Source of the DNA: CAJWKT01 sp964465375
GTDB taxonomy: Bacteria; Pseudomonadota; Gammaproteobacteria; Steroidobacterales; Rariloculaceae
Assembly (NCBI GenBank): GCA_964465375.1
Contig: CAYXIJ010000005.1
Coordinates: 30,416 to 94,415, forward strand
Reading direction: 5' to 3'
DNA: 64,000 nucleotides
Part shown: positions 55,883 to 64,000 of the stretch, in pieces
How the letters are laid out: the number at the start of each line of letters is the position of its first letter
How positions within the stretch are numbered: the first letter of the stretch is position 1
Position numbers and translations under genes: made by a program
The notes under the pieces: generated by a model
What the model was told of the DNA's origin: nothing
The model's database searches: none
Seen by the model: only the letters and a program-made list of their open reading frames with translations

Positions 55883-56806
55883 TCATCCATATCTAACTTT
55901 CGGATCCAACCAGGCATACGCTAGGTCTACCAGAAAATTAAAAACAACAATTAAGGCACCGTAGAACACCACAATTCCCATTACCAACGTGTAATCTCGG
56001 TTCAAAGCCCCTTGCACAAAAAATCTCCCGAGCCCCGGAATACCAAAAATCTGCTCAATGACAACGGACCCCGTAATAACAGCTGCTGTCGCGGGGCCAA
56101 GATAGGACACAACAGGCAACAAGGCGGGTTTTAACGCGTGTACCAACAAGATCTTTCCCATTGGAAGCCCTTGTGCCTTGGCCGTACGGATAAAATTGCT
56201 GCGCAATATTTCAATCAAGCTTCCCCTTGTAAGGCGCGCTATGTAGGCAATTTGGGGCAAAGCCAACGAAACCACCGGGAGCACCATGTTGCGCAAAGAC
56301 CCTCCACCTAGACCCCCTGCAGGCAGCCAGCCTAGATAAACCGCAAAGACAAGGACCAAAAGAGGTGCCATCACGAAACTGGGAACAGAAATCCCGGTCA
56401 TCGATACCGCCATGACAGCGTAATCCGTTCTTGAGTTCTGCCATAGGGCCGCCACGCTGCCTGCCAAAACCCCAAAAATCACCGCGAAAACCATAGCCCC
56501 TGCCCCCAACCGAAGAGAAATTGGGAAGCCTGTCATGATGAGTTCTGTAACCGTCAGATCCCGGTACTGAAACGAAGGGCCAAAGTCGCCTCGCAATAAG
56601 TTTCCCAGATAGCGGGCAAACTGTTGATAGAGGGGCTCATCTAAATGATAGGCAGCGCGCAGATTGGCCTCAATCTCTGGCAGGAGGACCTTTTCAGAAT
56701 CGAACGGCCCCCCCGGTGCAAGGCGAATTAGAAAAAAGGCCAGCGCCATAAGGACAAAAAGCGTCGGGATTGCCCCCAAAAGCCGCCGAACAAAATAATT
56801 TAACAA
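55883..56806 (-). CDS. oppB: Oligopeptide ABC transporter permease OppB
   Basis: A 307-residue inner-membrane permease with six hydrophobic helices. It starts LNYFVRRLLGAIPTLFVLMA and has the cytoplasmic coupling loop IRTAKAQGLPMGKILLVHAL. It ends with a typical AYAWLDPKVRYG. Length fits OppB/DppB (306). It lies 8 bases after the oppA stop and 10 bases before oppC. Confidence 0.94.
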   Translation of the reverse strand: MLNYFVRRLLGAIPTLFVLMALAFFLIRLAPGGPFDSEKVLLPEIEANLRAAYHLDEPLYQQFARYLGNLLRGDFGPSFQYRDLTVTELIMTGFPISLRLGAGAMVFAVIFGVLAGSVAALWQNSRTDYAVMAVSMTGISVPSFVMAPLLVLVFAVYLGWLPAGGLGGGSLRNMVLPVVSLALPQIAYIARLTRGSLIEILRSNFIRTAKAQGLPMGKILLVHALKPALLPVVSYLGPATAAVITGSVVIEQIFGIPGLGRFFVQGALNRDYTLVMGIVVFYGALIVVFNFLVDLAYAWLDPKVRYG

Positions 56807-56814
56807 ACTAGCCC

Positions 56815-58494
56815 CTAATGGCTGAGAATTTGTAAGTTTTTAGAGTAGTGATGGTTCATGATGTTGGCAGTTAGCCCTTTCACCCACGGCTTCACCATAT
56901 ATGTTGAAACGTAAAAATATAGCGGAATAATTGGTAGGTCCTTGAGCAGAATCATTTCTGCCTCCTGCAGATGTTCAGCGCGCTTTTTTAGGTCGCCCTC
57001 TTTGCTCGCAAGCTCGAGCAACAAATCATAATCCGGGTTCATATAGCCGCTGTCATTCAGCCCGCTTCCGGAATGCATCAGCTCAGAAAAAGTGAAGGCA
57101 TCATTGTAATCCCCAATCCAGCCGCCCCTAAAAACCTCCGTTTCTGTATACACATTCAGCTCATTTTTCTTTCGCTTCGTATCTAAAAAAACCCTCCACT
57201 CCTGATTCAGCAGGCTGGTTTCCACACCTAAAGTGCTTTTCCACATGGAGGCAATACCCGCTGCTATACGGCGATGATCTTCTTGGGTGTTGTATAGGAT
57301 CTCAAGGCGCAAGGGATTTTCATCGGAGTAGCCAGCTTCTAGGTAGAGTCGCCGAGCCTCCTCTTCTCGCTCGGCTTGAGTCCATGTAGCTTCTGTCATT
57401 TGTTGGCCCGTGTAATTGATCACCGGTGGAACCCACCCAAACGCGGGAATTTGTCCGGCGCCCGCAATTTCCTCAGTGATGATTTCACGGTCAATGGCGA
57501 GCGCCAACGCTCGCCTTAGAGCAGGATTGCCTGCGAACGGTGACTTGGTCAAATTAATGCCGTAGTAATAAGTTCCAAGATAGGGCGCGATTACGAGTTG
57601 GTCAGGTAGGTTTGCCCGGGCCCAACCAATCTGTTTTGACGGTACCGTGCTTGTAAGTTCCAGTTCCCCGGCCCTGTAGCGGCGTAACTCTGATGCGCTG
57701 TCTTCAGTTGGGTAATACCAAACCTCGTCAATGACGGTTGAGTCGTTATCCCAGTAATAAGAATTTCTAACAATTTTGATGTGGGACTCCGGAAGTCGCT
57801 CTACCAGAAGGTATGCGCCGTTTGAAACTAGGTTGTCGGGTCGGGTCCAGCGATCACCGTGGGCTTCGACACTACCTCTGTGGACCGGGTAGCTAGCGGA
57901 ATGGTTTAGCACCCCTAGAAAGTAGGGGGTAACTGACCTCAATTCTATTTCCAGCTGATAATCATCAAGTGCCCTGACGCCCAACTCAGCTGGCGGCATG
58001 GCCCCCGAGGCAACAGCCTCCGCGTTGAGTATGGGGGCCAAAATAAAGGTGTAACGCGAAAGGGTTTTTGGGTCTAGGCTTCTGCGGAAACTATAAACAA
58101 AGTCGTGTGCCGTCACCGGATCACCGTTTGACCACCGAGCATTTGCTCTCAGCTGAAATACGTAAATACGCCCATCTTCGCTTATGTGCCAAGACTCGGC
58201 CACGCCTGGAATAACGTCCCCATTCGGAGCCTCTATGGTTAGGCCCTCAAACAAGTCCCGTTGAATGTTTCCGGAAGGCACCCCTTCCGCCCTGTGGGGG
58301 TCCAAACTTTGGGGTTCGGCGCCGTTGCCCCGGCGCAACACTTGTGCCTCAGCCAATTCATTACCATTCACCCCTCCCACCATCAGAGAGCCGGCTATTT
58401 CAGCGCTATCGTCGTTGCCGCTGCAAGCACTTAATAGCAGGGCAGCTGTAATCAGCGGCAACTTAAGCCAGTAATCCGTTTTTGTCCTCACCAT
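56815..58494 (-). CDS. oppA: Oligopeptide-binding lipoprotein OppA
   Basis: A 559-residue periplasmic solute-binding protein of the SBP_bac_5 family. The signal peptide ends in a lipobox, LLLSAC (Cys24). Family motifs are RRGNGAEPQSLDPHRAEG, AESWHISEDGRIYVFQLR, VTAHDFVYSFRRSLDP and NPALRRALALAIDRE. It resembles OppA/MppA, binders of oligopeptides or murein peptides. It is first in the four-gene transporter operon and starts 17 bases after mnmG. Confidence 0.92.
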   Translation of the reverse strand: MVRTKTDYWLKLPLITAALLLSACSGNDDSAEIAGSLMVGGVNGNELAEAQVLRRGNGAEPQSLDPHRAEGVPSGNIQRDLFEGLTIEAPNGDVIPGVAESWHISEDGRIYVFQLRANARWSNGDPVTAHDFVYSFRRSLDPKTLSRYTFILAPILNAEAVASGAMPPAELGVRALDDYQLEIELRSVTPYFLGVLNHSASYPVHRGSVEAHGDRWTRPDNLVSNGAYLLVERLPESHIKIVRNSYYWDNDSTVIDEVWYYPTEDSASELRRYRAGELELTSTVPSKQIGWARANLPDQLVIAPYLGTYYYGINLTKSPFAGNPALRRALALAIDREIITEEIAGAGQIPAFGWVPPVINYTGQQMTEATWTQAEREEEARRLYLEAGYSDENPLRLEILYNTQEDHRRIAAGIASMWKSTLGVETSLLNQEWRVFLDTKRKKNELNVYTETEVFRGGWIGDYNDAFTFSELMHSGSGLNDSGYMNPDYDLLLELASKEGDLKKRAEHLQEAEMILLKDLPIIPLYFYVSTYMVKPWVKGLTANIMNHHYSKNLQILSH

Positions 58495-58511
58495 GGTGCT
58501 CCTATTTCAAG

Positions 58512-60407
58512 CTATGCGCTCTTGCTGTACTCATGTCGCTTGAGATAAATCAGCAGCAACGAGATTGCAGCCGGCGTAACACCGGGGATCCTAGATGCCT
58601 GGCCAACGTTTTCAGGTCTAACACTTTCCAGCTTTTCTCTAACCTCATTTGAGAGGCCGCTCACCGAGGAATAGTCCATATCGCTCGGTAACAAAGTCGC
58701 AACGTGCCGATCTTGGCGCTCAATTTCTTTACTTTGGCGCATGATATAGCCCGCATATCGGGCTTGAATTTCAAGCTGTCGGGCAAGCTGCTCCCTTCCT
58801 TCTTCGCTCAAACCATCAAGAAGGCCTGGCCCAACACGCTTTAATGCAGTCACATCCTCATAACCTATGTCTGGTCGACGAATGAGGTCTCGGGCGGTGG
58901 TTTCTCTACCAAGGGGGTTGATCTTGCTGCCCGCCGGAACGTCGTTCGGGCGTATAATGATAGATGACAAGCGTTCTGTTTCGGCGTCCAAGCGGGACCG
59001 CTTAACTTCAAAGGCCCGCCAGCGCTCATCACCTAACAGACCTAGATTCCGCGCGGTAGGCGTTAGCCTAAGATCGGCGTTGTCTTCCCTCAGGATTAGG
59101 CGATACTCAGCCCGAGATGTAAACATCCGATACGGCTCTGTCGTTCCCCGAGTGATTAAGTCATCAATCAAAACACCCATATAAGCCTCCTCTCGCCCCG
59201 GAGACCAGGGCTCGCGCCCCTGTACGCTTAGTGCTGCATTTATCCCCGCGACGATGCCTTGCGCTGCCGCCTCCTCATAGCCAGTGGTGCCATTAATCTG
59301 CCCCGCGAAAAACAGCCCCTCGATAACCTTGGTCTCTAAATTTGACCTGAGTGCCCGCGGATCAAAGAAATCATATTCAATGGCGTAGCCGGGGCGGGTG
59401 ATATGAGCGCGCTCAAATCCAGGGATCGTACGAATAAACTCATTTTGAACATCAAACGGTAGGCTAGTAGAAATACCGTTGGGATAAATCTCATTAACAA
59501 ACAGACCCTCAGGCTCTACGAAGATCTGGTGCGACTTCCTGTCAGCAAATCGCACAACCTTGTCCTCGATTGAGGGACAGTAGCGCGGGCCTATACCATC
59601 TATAGCGCCACTGTACATTGGTGAGCGGCTGAGGCCGGCCCGGATAATATCGTGCGTTTGCTCGGTAGTGTGCGCGATATGGCAAGACACTTGGCGCGGA
59701 TGTTCCTCGCGCCTTCCCATAAATGAAAACACTGGTGTCGGCTCGTCTCCGTGCTGAATCTCGAGCTGCGAAAAATCAATGCTGCGCCTATCAACGCGCG
59801 GGGGGGTGCCCGTCTTTAGTCTCCCAACACCCAGTCCCATATCTCTAAGCTTTGCTGCCAGCCCGTCAGCGGCTGGGTCACCAGCCCGCCCACCGGGATA
59901 TTGGGCCTCCCCCACATGGATTTTGCCCCCGAGAAATGTCCCTACTGTCAACACGACTGTAGAAGCCGTGATCTCCAGCCCAATCTGGGTACGTATTCCG
60001 CACGCCCTCCCTTTTTGAATAAGGACATCATCCACGCCCTGCTGAAGTAAGGTCAGTTGTGGCTGCCCTTCTAGCATTCTGCGGATGGATTTTCGGTATA
60101 GGTCTCGGTCAGCCTGAGCCCGGGTAGCCCTTACGGCGGGGCCCTTTCGGGCATTGAGCGTACGAAAATGAATCCCAGCCTGATCGATAGCCCTAGCCAT
60201 GCCGCCTCCCAGGGCATCAACTTCCTTAGTCAGATGCCCCTTGCCAATACCTCCTATAGCAGGGTTACAGCTCATCTGACCAAGTGTCTCCAAGTTGTGG
60301 GTAACCAAAAGTGTTTTGGCGCCCATCCGGGCTGCGGCTAATGCTGCCTCTGTGCCAGCATGCCCGCCCCCAATAACGAGGCAATCGAAGTGTTGTTTAT
60401 ATTTCAT
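58512..60407 (-). CDS. mnmG: tRNA uridine-34 carboxymethylaminomethyl modification enzyme MnmG
   Basis: A 631-residue FAD enzyme (GidA) that, with MnmE, modifies U34 of certain tRNAs. It has the FAD loop CLVIGGGHAGTEAALAAARM, CNPAIGGIGKGHLTKEVDAL, KTGTPPRVD and FAGQINGTTGYEEAAAQG. The frame is open to 60524, but ATG 60407 (MKYKQHFDCLVIGG) gives the family N-terminus and length (E. coli 629). No mnmE gene lies upstream in this window; a divergent cytochrome gene does. Confidence 0.96.
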   Translation of the reverse strand: MKYKQHFDCLVIGGGHAGTEAALAAARMGAKTLLVTHNLETLGQMSCNPAIGGIGKGHLTKEVDALGGGMARAIDQAGIHFRTLNARKGPAVRATRAQADRDLYRKSIRRMLEGQPQLTLLQQGVDDVLIQKGRACGIRTQIGLEITASTVVLTVGTFLGGKIHVGEAQYPGGRAGDPAADGLAAKLRDMGLGVGRLKTGTPPRVDRRSIDFSQLEIQHGDEPTPVFSFMGRREEHPRQVSCHIAHTTEQTHDIIRAGLSRSPMYSGAIDGIGPRYCPSIEDKVVRFADRKSHQIFVEPEGLFVNEIYPNGISTSLPFDVQNEFIRTIPGFERAHITRPGYAIEYDFFDPRALRSNLETKVIEGLFFAGQINGTTGYEEAAAQGIVAGINAALSVQGREPWSPGREEAYMGVLIDDLITRGTTEPYRMFTSRAEYRLILREDNADLRLTPTARNLGLLGDERWRAFEVKRSRLDAETERLSSIIIRPNDVPAGSKINPLGRETTARDLIRRPDIGYEDVTALKRVGPGLLDGLSEEGREQLARQLEIQARYAGYIMRQSKEIERQDRHVATLLPSDMDYSSVSGLSNEVREKLESVRPENVGQASRIPGVTPAAISLLLIYLKRHEYSKSA

Positions 60408-60539
60408 GAATATAGACCGCTGTGCACGATTGTAGGTTGACTGTGCCGCTCCCGCCAGATCCTTTGGGTGCTTGCCCTTCCTCAGTACCACAAAGCGCGT
60501 TACCCTGTATGTGTATAGAATCAAGAATGTGGGGTTTTT

Positions 60540-61460
60540 GTGAAAAAAATTTCATGTCTGCTGGCCCTTATATTTGTGGCTTCATGGGCTCAAGCGGACC
60601 TTGAGTGGGCTTATCAGGCACTTGAGGAAACGCTCATCTTCTTTAATGATGAGCCAAGAACACTGCCGGGTAGCCCTAACAGCTATACCCAGACCGAGAT
60701 TGATGATCCGTTCAGTCCGCCGGATTGGTTTCCTGAAGACCATGCGCCAATGCCTGAGGTTGTAGCCCGCGGGTTAAATGATCAGGTGCGCGCCTGCTCG
60801 CAGTGCCATCTTACGTCAGGGATGGGTCACCCCGAATCTTCGCAGCTGGCTGGCCTTCCCATAGGCTACATGTTACGCCAGATGGCCGACTTCAGAAGCG
60901 GGGCCAGAAAAGACATATTTTGGATGACTGCAATTGGTGAGGCGTTGCCTGAGGAGTATTGGCGGGCAGCCCTTGAGTATTTCGCTGCTATTGATCCCAT
61001 CGATTGGGTGGAAGTCATCGAAACTGACACCGTTCCAAAGAATTATGTGGGGAAAGGTCGAATGCGTTTTGTCCACCCTGACGGTGGAACGGAGCCGCTA
61101 GGAAACCGGATCCTAGAGTTTCCCGAAGACCCCGAATTGGTGCATCTTCGCCATCCCTATTCCGGATTTATTGCTTATGCACCCATAGGCAGCATTGAGC
61201 GGGGCCGAGACCTTGCAACCACTGGTGGTTTAGGGAGAACGCTTGCTTGTAATATTTGTCACGGAGAGGGACTTAAGGGACTAGGTGAGGTTCCAGCCAT
61301 TGCGGGCATGTCGCCCCTGTACGTCGTGCGTCAACTGAACGATATAAAAACCGGGGCTCGGGGGGGGACCTCGGCGGCCCTCATGCAGGCAACGGTTGTG
61401 AATTTAACTGAAGAGGATATTGTGGCTCTTGCTGCCTACCTGGCCTCCTTAGATCCCTAG
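60540..61460 (+). CDS. Exported dihaem cytochrome c
   Basis: A 306-residue protein with a signal peptide (GTG start, MKKISCLLALIFVASWAQA). Two c-type haem sites are present: ACSQCH (Cys86, Cys89, His90) and ACNICH (Cys237, Cys240, His241). Each is followed by a similar helix (YMLRQMADFRSGARKD and YVVRQLNDIKTGARGG), so the protein is an internal duplication of a cytochrome c domain like that of cytochrome c4. It probably carries electrons in the periplasm. The DUF6152 gene begins 48 bases downstream and may be co-transcribed. The partner enzyme is unknown. Confidence 0.87.
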   Translation: MKKISCLLALIFVASWAQADLEWAYQALEETLIFFNDEPRTLPGSPNSYTQTEIDDPFSPPDWFPEDHAPMPEVVARGLNDQVRACSQCHLTSGMGHPESSQLAGLPIGYMLRQMADFRSGARKDIFWMTAIGEALPEEYWRAALEYFAAIDPIDWVEVIETDTVPKNYVGKGRMRFVHPDGGTEPLGNRILEFPEDPELVHLRHPYSGFIAYAPIGSIERGRDLATTGGLGRTLACNICHGEGLKGLGEVPAIAGMSPLYVVRQLNDIKTGARGGTSAALMQATVVNLTEEDIVALAAYLASLDP

Positions 61461-61508
61461 GCTCTCATGGACCCTGTTACAGCAAAACTTGGATATAGGA
61501 ATCATGGC

Positions 61509-62594
61509 ATGAATGTAAAAACCTGTTTGTATATTTTAACCATTACCCTCACCTGTGCGGGCCTGTCTAACGCCATAGCCCACCACGCGTTCATTACCGA
61601 GTTTGAGGCAGATCTTGAAGGAGAAGTTCAAGGCGTGGTTACGGAAGTCATGTGGGCCAATCCCCATATCCGTTACGGCGTTAACGTCACGATGTCGGAC
61701 GGCACGACCGAGGAGTGGTTTTTACAGCCGCCGGGAAACCTCCCCGCTTATCGCCTAGTAAATTGGGCCAGGGATACGGTTCAAGTTGGTGACACCGTCA
61801 GGGCCACTGGGAATCTTGCGCGTAATGGATTTAAGAGACTCTATGCGACCTGCATCTACCTTGAAAGCGGAAGGCGGCTGGGGCGATGCGTAAATGATAG
61901 CGACGGAAGCGAACTGGTCGCAGATCCTGATATTGATTACACCGTAACCGCCAATGTTTACGAAGTGGATATCTCTGGTTTCTGGATCAACCGGTACAAA
62001 TTCCGTGCCACCGTCGATGACCTAGAGCCCAAGCCAATACCACACACGCCGGAAAGCAGAGCAATTTATGAGGCTCGGGTGTTTGGCGACGACGATGTTC
62101 TGCGCTGTATTGCCCCAGGCTTGCCTCGCATTTTTGGTTCACCCTACCCCATGGAAGTGCTGGACGGAGGGACTCACTATTTCATGCTCTTCTTGCAGGG
62201 AAACTCACCGAGGTGGGTGTGGATGGATGGCCGTAGCGCACCGGACGAACATCCTTTGACCTCCATGGGATTTTCCGTAGGACACTGGGAAGACAGAACG
62301 CTTGTGATAGAGACCACCCATCTTTCTCCCGGATGGCTGGATGGGTCCGGATATCCGATGACAGGCGGCGACCAAACCAGAATCGTGGAGCGATGGGCTG
62401 TAGCTGAAAATGGCCTGACGATCGACCGGACTATGACTGTCCATGATGTTCTCTACACCGAGCCATTGATCAGAACACGCGGATCCGTCCGGGCTGAGGC
62501 AGCAGACGGTCTTTTGGAGAGCCCATCCTGTGACCCAAATGGACACTATCGTGACCTTTTTGAGCGCGGCCTGTTAGAAAAAGAGCTTTACTGA
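61509..62594 (+). CDS. DUF6152 family exported protein
   Basis: A 361-residue protein with a signal peptide (MNVKTCLYILTITLTCAGLS, cleavage after NAIA). The DUF6152 domain begins HHAFITEFEADLEGEVQGVV and includes VMWANPHIRY and WARDTVQVGDTVRATGN. The C-terminal half (about 180-340) has VLRCIAPGLPRIFGSPYP, FSVGHWEDRTLVIETTHL and resembles the protein at 62641-63333. The family is common in multiple copies in marine proteobacteria, with unknown function. The frame is open to ATG 61467, but the ATG at 61509 begins the signal peptide. Confidence 0.82.
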   Translation: MNVKTCLYILTITLTCAGLSNAIAHHAFITEFEADLEGEVQGVVTEVMWANPHIRYGVNVTMSDGTTEEWFLQPPGNLPAYRLVNWARDTVQVGDTVRATGNLARNGFKRLYATCIYLESGRRLGRCVNDSDGSELVADPDIDYTVTANVYEVDISGFWINRYKFRATVDDLEPKPIPHTPESRAIYEARVFGDDDVLRCIAPGLPRIFGSPYPMEVLDGGTHYFMLFLQGNSPRWVWMDGRSAPDEHPLTSMGFSVGHWEDRTLVIETTHLSPGWLDGSGYPMTGGDQTRIVERWAVAENGLTIDRTMTVHDVLYTEPLIRTRGSVRAEAADGLLESPSCDPNGHYRDLFERGLLEKELY

Positions 62595-62640
62595 CTAACG
62601 AGCGCGACGATATCTAACTAGAATCTTAGCCGGTGTGTAA

Positions 62641-63333
62641 TCAATATTCGGTTTGGTGACAGTCGAAAGGAAGTAGCTCCCAGTCAGGCTCATTTTCAAA
62701 CTGGTGGATCGAAGTGAATGGCTTGGCAAAATTTTCCGGGTCCGTAATTGTGGTGGCGACGCTGAGCAGCATATCTTCGCGGCCGTCTTCAAAGAAAAAT
62801 GTTTCAGCAAGTGTCATTGCATTGCTCTTAGGAATGCCGTCCCTTGTGGTTTCGCCCGCAACAAGGTGAGTCGTTTCGACTACCAGCGTGTCCCCATCCC
62901 AGCGCCCAACCGAGTAACCGTTTGGTGTGTGGGTAGCATCCGGTGCTAATGGCATTCCGTACATATGTACTGTGCGGATTACGTCCATAGTTTCATACCG
63001 TATCCTCACCGTGTCACCCTGGAAGCTGAAATCCATCAGACTTAAGTAATAAAAAGCTCGCGGCATGCCAGGTGGTTCGCAGCGCAGCGCCGGATCTTGG
63101 TCCAGTGGAAAATTCTCGTAACGCTCTTGACCGCTAGGCGTCAGAGGAAACCCATAAAAGTCAGCTGTATTCGTACCACCCGTAATCAGCGACCTCCAAA
63201 CACCCACCGCCATCTTTGCAGCAATTGCCGGGTTTGCTAAAGATATTTGTTGGCCAGAGATAAGCAGAATAGTCAACGACATCAATCGTGCACTGGCGGT
63301 GGCTCGTCTGTTCACTGAGTGTGTACTAGTCAC
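62641..63333 (-). CDS. Exported protein related to the C-terminal half of the DUF6152 neighbour
   Basis: A 230-residue protein with an N-terminal export signal; an internal ATG at 63282 (MSLTILLISGQQISLA) may be the true start. The body has DPALRCEPPGMPRAFYY, then VRIRYETMDVIRTVHMYGMP, then NGYSVGRWDGDTLVVETTHL. These align in order with VLRCIAPGLPR and FSVGHWEDRTLVIETTHL of the convergent neighbour, so the two share one module. Function unknown. It is probably periplasmic. Confidence 0.75.
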   Translation of the reverse strand: MTSTHSVNRRATASARLMSLTILLISGQQISLANPAIAAKMAVGVWRSLITGGTNTADFYGFPLTPSGQERYENFPLDQDPALRCEPPGMPRAFYYLSLMDFSFQGDTVRIRYETMDVIRTVHMYGMPLAPDATHTPNGYSVGRWDGDTLVVETTHLVAGETTRDGIPKSNAMTLAETFFFEDGREDMLLSVATTITDPENFAKPFTSIHQFENEPDWELLPFDCHQTEY

Positions 63334-63353
63334 AACACTATTTTCCAGTTAAT

Positions 63354-63373
63354 GGGGCCACAAAAGAAGCCCC
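63354..63373. terminator. Weak hairpin between two minus-strand genes
   Basis: GGGGC and GCCCC form a 5-bp stem with a 10-base loop. On the plus strand it is followed by GAAAATTTT, on the minus strand only by ATTAAC. It could be a weak terminator after the right-edge gene. Confidence 0.3.
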
Positions 63374-63385
63374 GAAAATTTTGAA

Positions 63386-64000
63386 TCAATCTATCGCAAA
63401 ACAGTAAAACAAACCTACGCCACCCCAGCTCACCAGGTCCTCTTGACTACATCCGGTCGTCGCGTGGGAAGAATTCCATGAAATATTGCCGTTGCCGACA
63501 CGATCGGAATGACCAACTTGGGCAGAGCCTTTGTCATTACTGGTCCAGTTGTTACAGGTATGGTCAGCATTATCTGCAAAGGCACGCCCATCCGTCCGCG
63601 AGCCCGTGAGCATATCGTGCCGGGTTGGCAGGGGGTCGCCGATACCATTAACAAGCTCACCTTTTTCCGTGAGCGCGAACTCCTTGCTCATATTGCTACC
63701 ACGCTGTGCTTCCACCAAAGTGTCGCCGTGTATTTGAGACTGAATGATCGGCCGGTTTAGTTGACGGCCCAAGTAGTCAATGATTTTAGCCTTGGAGTGA
63801 TACCAGGGCCCGGTGCCGATACGGTCCCGTGCGTTGATGGCCGGCTGCCCGGGTCGCGCCTGCGTGCTGAGGTAGGCACGCCAGATCCGATCGCCTGCGC
63901 CAACTGCCGATGCAAGTGCCTGGCAGTGTGCGTCTGCACCCGCTAACCCGCCGAGATTACCACCGTCCCCGATCGGCTCACTGGTAACAAAAAAGGTCAT
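63386..64000 (-). CDS. Endostatin/C-type-lectin-like secreted protein (N-terminus likely beyond the edge)
   Basis: A protein of at least 204 residues. The pattern GLAGADAHCQALA, RAYLSTQARPGQPAINARDRI, then HTCNNWTS, HATTGCSQEDL and LFYCFAID at the end has four cysteines able to form two disulfides. It recalls endostatin-like and DUF1554-type C-type-lectin folds (GAD-x2-C, YxAxLS, C-x2-W, C at the end). No signal peptide is visible. The first ATG sits on the last three bases of the window, so the true start, with an export signal, is probably beyond it. Function unknown; a surface or binding role is inference. Confidence 0.65.
   Translation of the reverse strand: MTFFVTSEPIGDGGNLGGLAGADAHCQALASAVGAGDRIWRAYLSTQARPGQPAINARDRIGTGPWYHSKAKIIDYLGRQLNRPIIQSQIHGDTLVEAQRGSNMSKEFALTEKGELVNGIGDPLPTRHDMLTGSRTDGRAFADNADHTCNNWTSNDKGSAQVGHSDRVGNGNISWNSSHATTGCSQEDLVSWGGVGLFYCFAID

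Noticed and set aside
60408..60539. oriC next to mnmG
   Set aside because: In E. coli oriC is near mnmG, but this 132-base gap has no DnaA boxes or A/T-rich repeats.
1..64000. CRISPR arrays, insertion sequences, tRNA or rRNA genes
   Set aside because: No regularly spaced repeats, transposase motifs or recognisable RNA genes were found on reading both strands; a tRNA could still be missed without a structure search.

Overview
The window looks like part of the chromosome of a gammaproteobacterium, probably a free-living marine one. The main evidence is gene order. On the minus strand mnmG, rsmG, parA and parB lead into a complete atpIBEFHAGDC operon followed by glmU and glmS, the usual gammaproteobacterial layout. 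A second conserved block runs def, fmt, rsmB, DUF4390, ntrY, ntrX on the minus strand, with smg, topA, tsaC and aroE on the plus strand. A third is priA, argS and an ftsN-like SPOR gene. No rRNA, tRNA, CRISPR array or insertion sequence was recognised.

Layout. 1-572 is the start of gltB (glutamate synthase), cut by the left edge. After a 0.5 kb gene-free stretch with small hairpins come a FadI-type thiolase and an alanine/glycine:cation symporter (plus), then a fructosamine-kinase-like gene, an HNH endonuclease and the three-gene transhydrogenase pntAA-pntAB-pntB (minus). 8.9-13.4 kb (plus) carries priA with an in-frame TAG, argS and a SPOR protein. 13.5-20.5 kb (minus) carries ntrX-ntrY, DUF4390, rsmB, fmt and def. 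20.9-25.3 kb (plus) carries smg, topA, tsaC and aroE. These are followed by gor (minus), prlC and xthA (plus).

29.7-40.3 kb is the accessory part, almost all minus strand and visibly richer in A/T in places. It holds an alkylglycerol-monooxygenase-like membrane hydroxylase, a saccharopine-dehydrogenase-like reductase, a protein with two 2-oxoglutarate/iron oxygenase domains, a short RmuC, a secreted VOC protein, and an aldehyde dehydrogenase that could oxidise the aldehyde made by the hydroxylase. It also holds yaaA, an overlapping nucleotidyltransferase/P-loop kinase pair, three envelope proteins built from MORN/YwqK-type repeats, and a 46-residue putative membrane protein found outside the usual ORF size limits.

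40.3-60.4 kb is one long minus-strand run: glmS, glmU, the ATP synthase operon, parB, parA, rsmG, an oligopeptide ABC transporter (oppA, oppB, frameshifted oppC, fused oppDF) placed between rsmG and mnmG, and mnmG. The last 3.5 kb encodes exported proteins: a dihaem cytochrome c, a DUF6152 protein, a shorter relative of its C-terminal half, and a secreted endostatin/C-type-lectin-like protein cut by the right edge.

Two normally intact genes are broken by a single base change: priA by a TAG codon and oppC by a one-base shift beside a G run. These may be assembly errors or real decay. The most interesting leads for new biology are the ether-lipid-like oxygenase/aldehyde dehydrogenase neighbourhood, the tandem-oxygenase protein, the nucleotidyltransferase-kinase pair and the MORN-repeat cluster. 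All functional links among them are inference.
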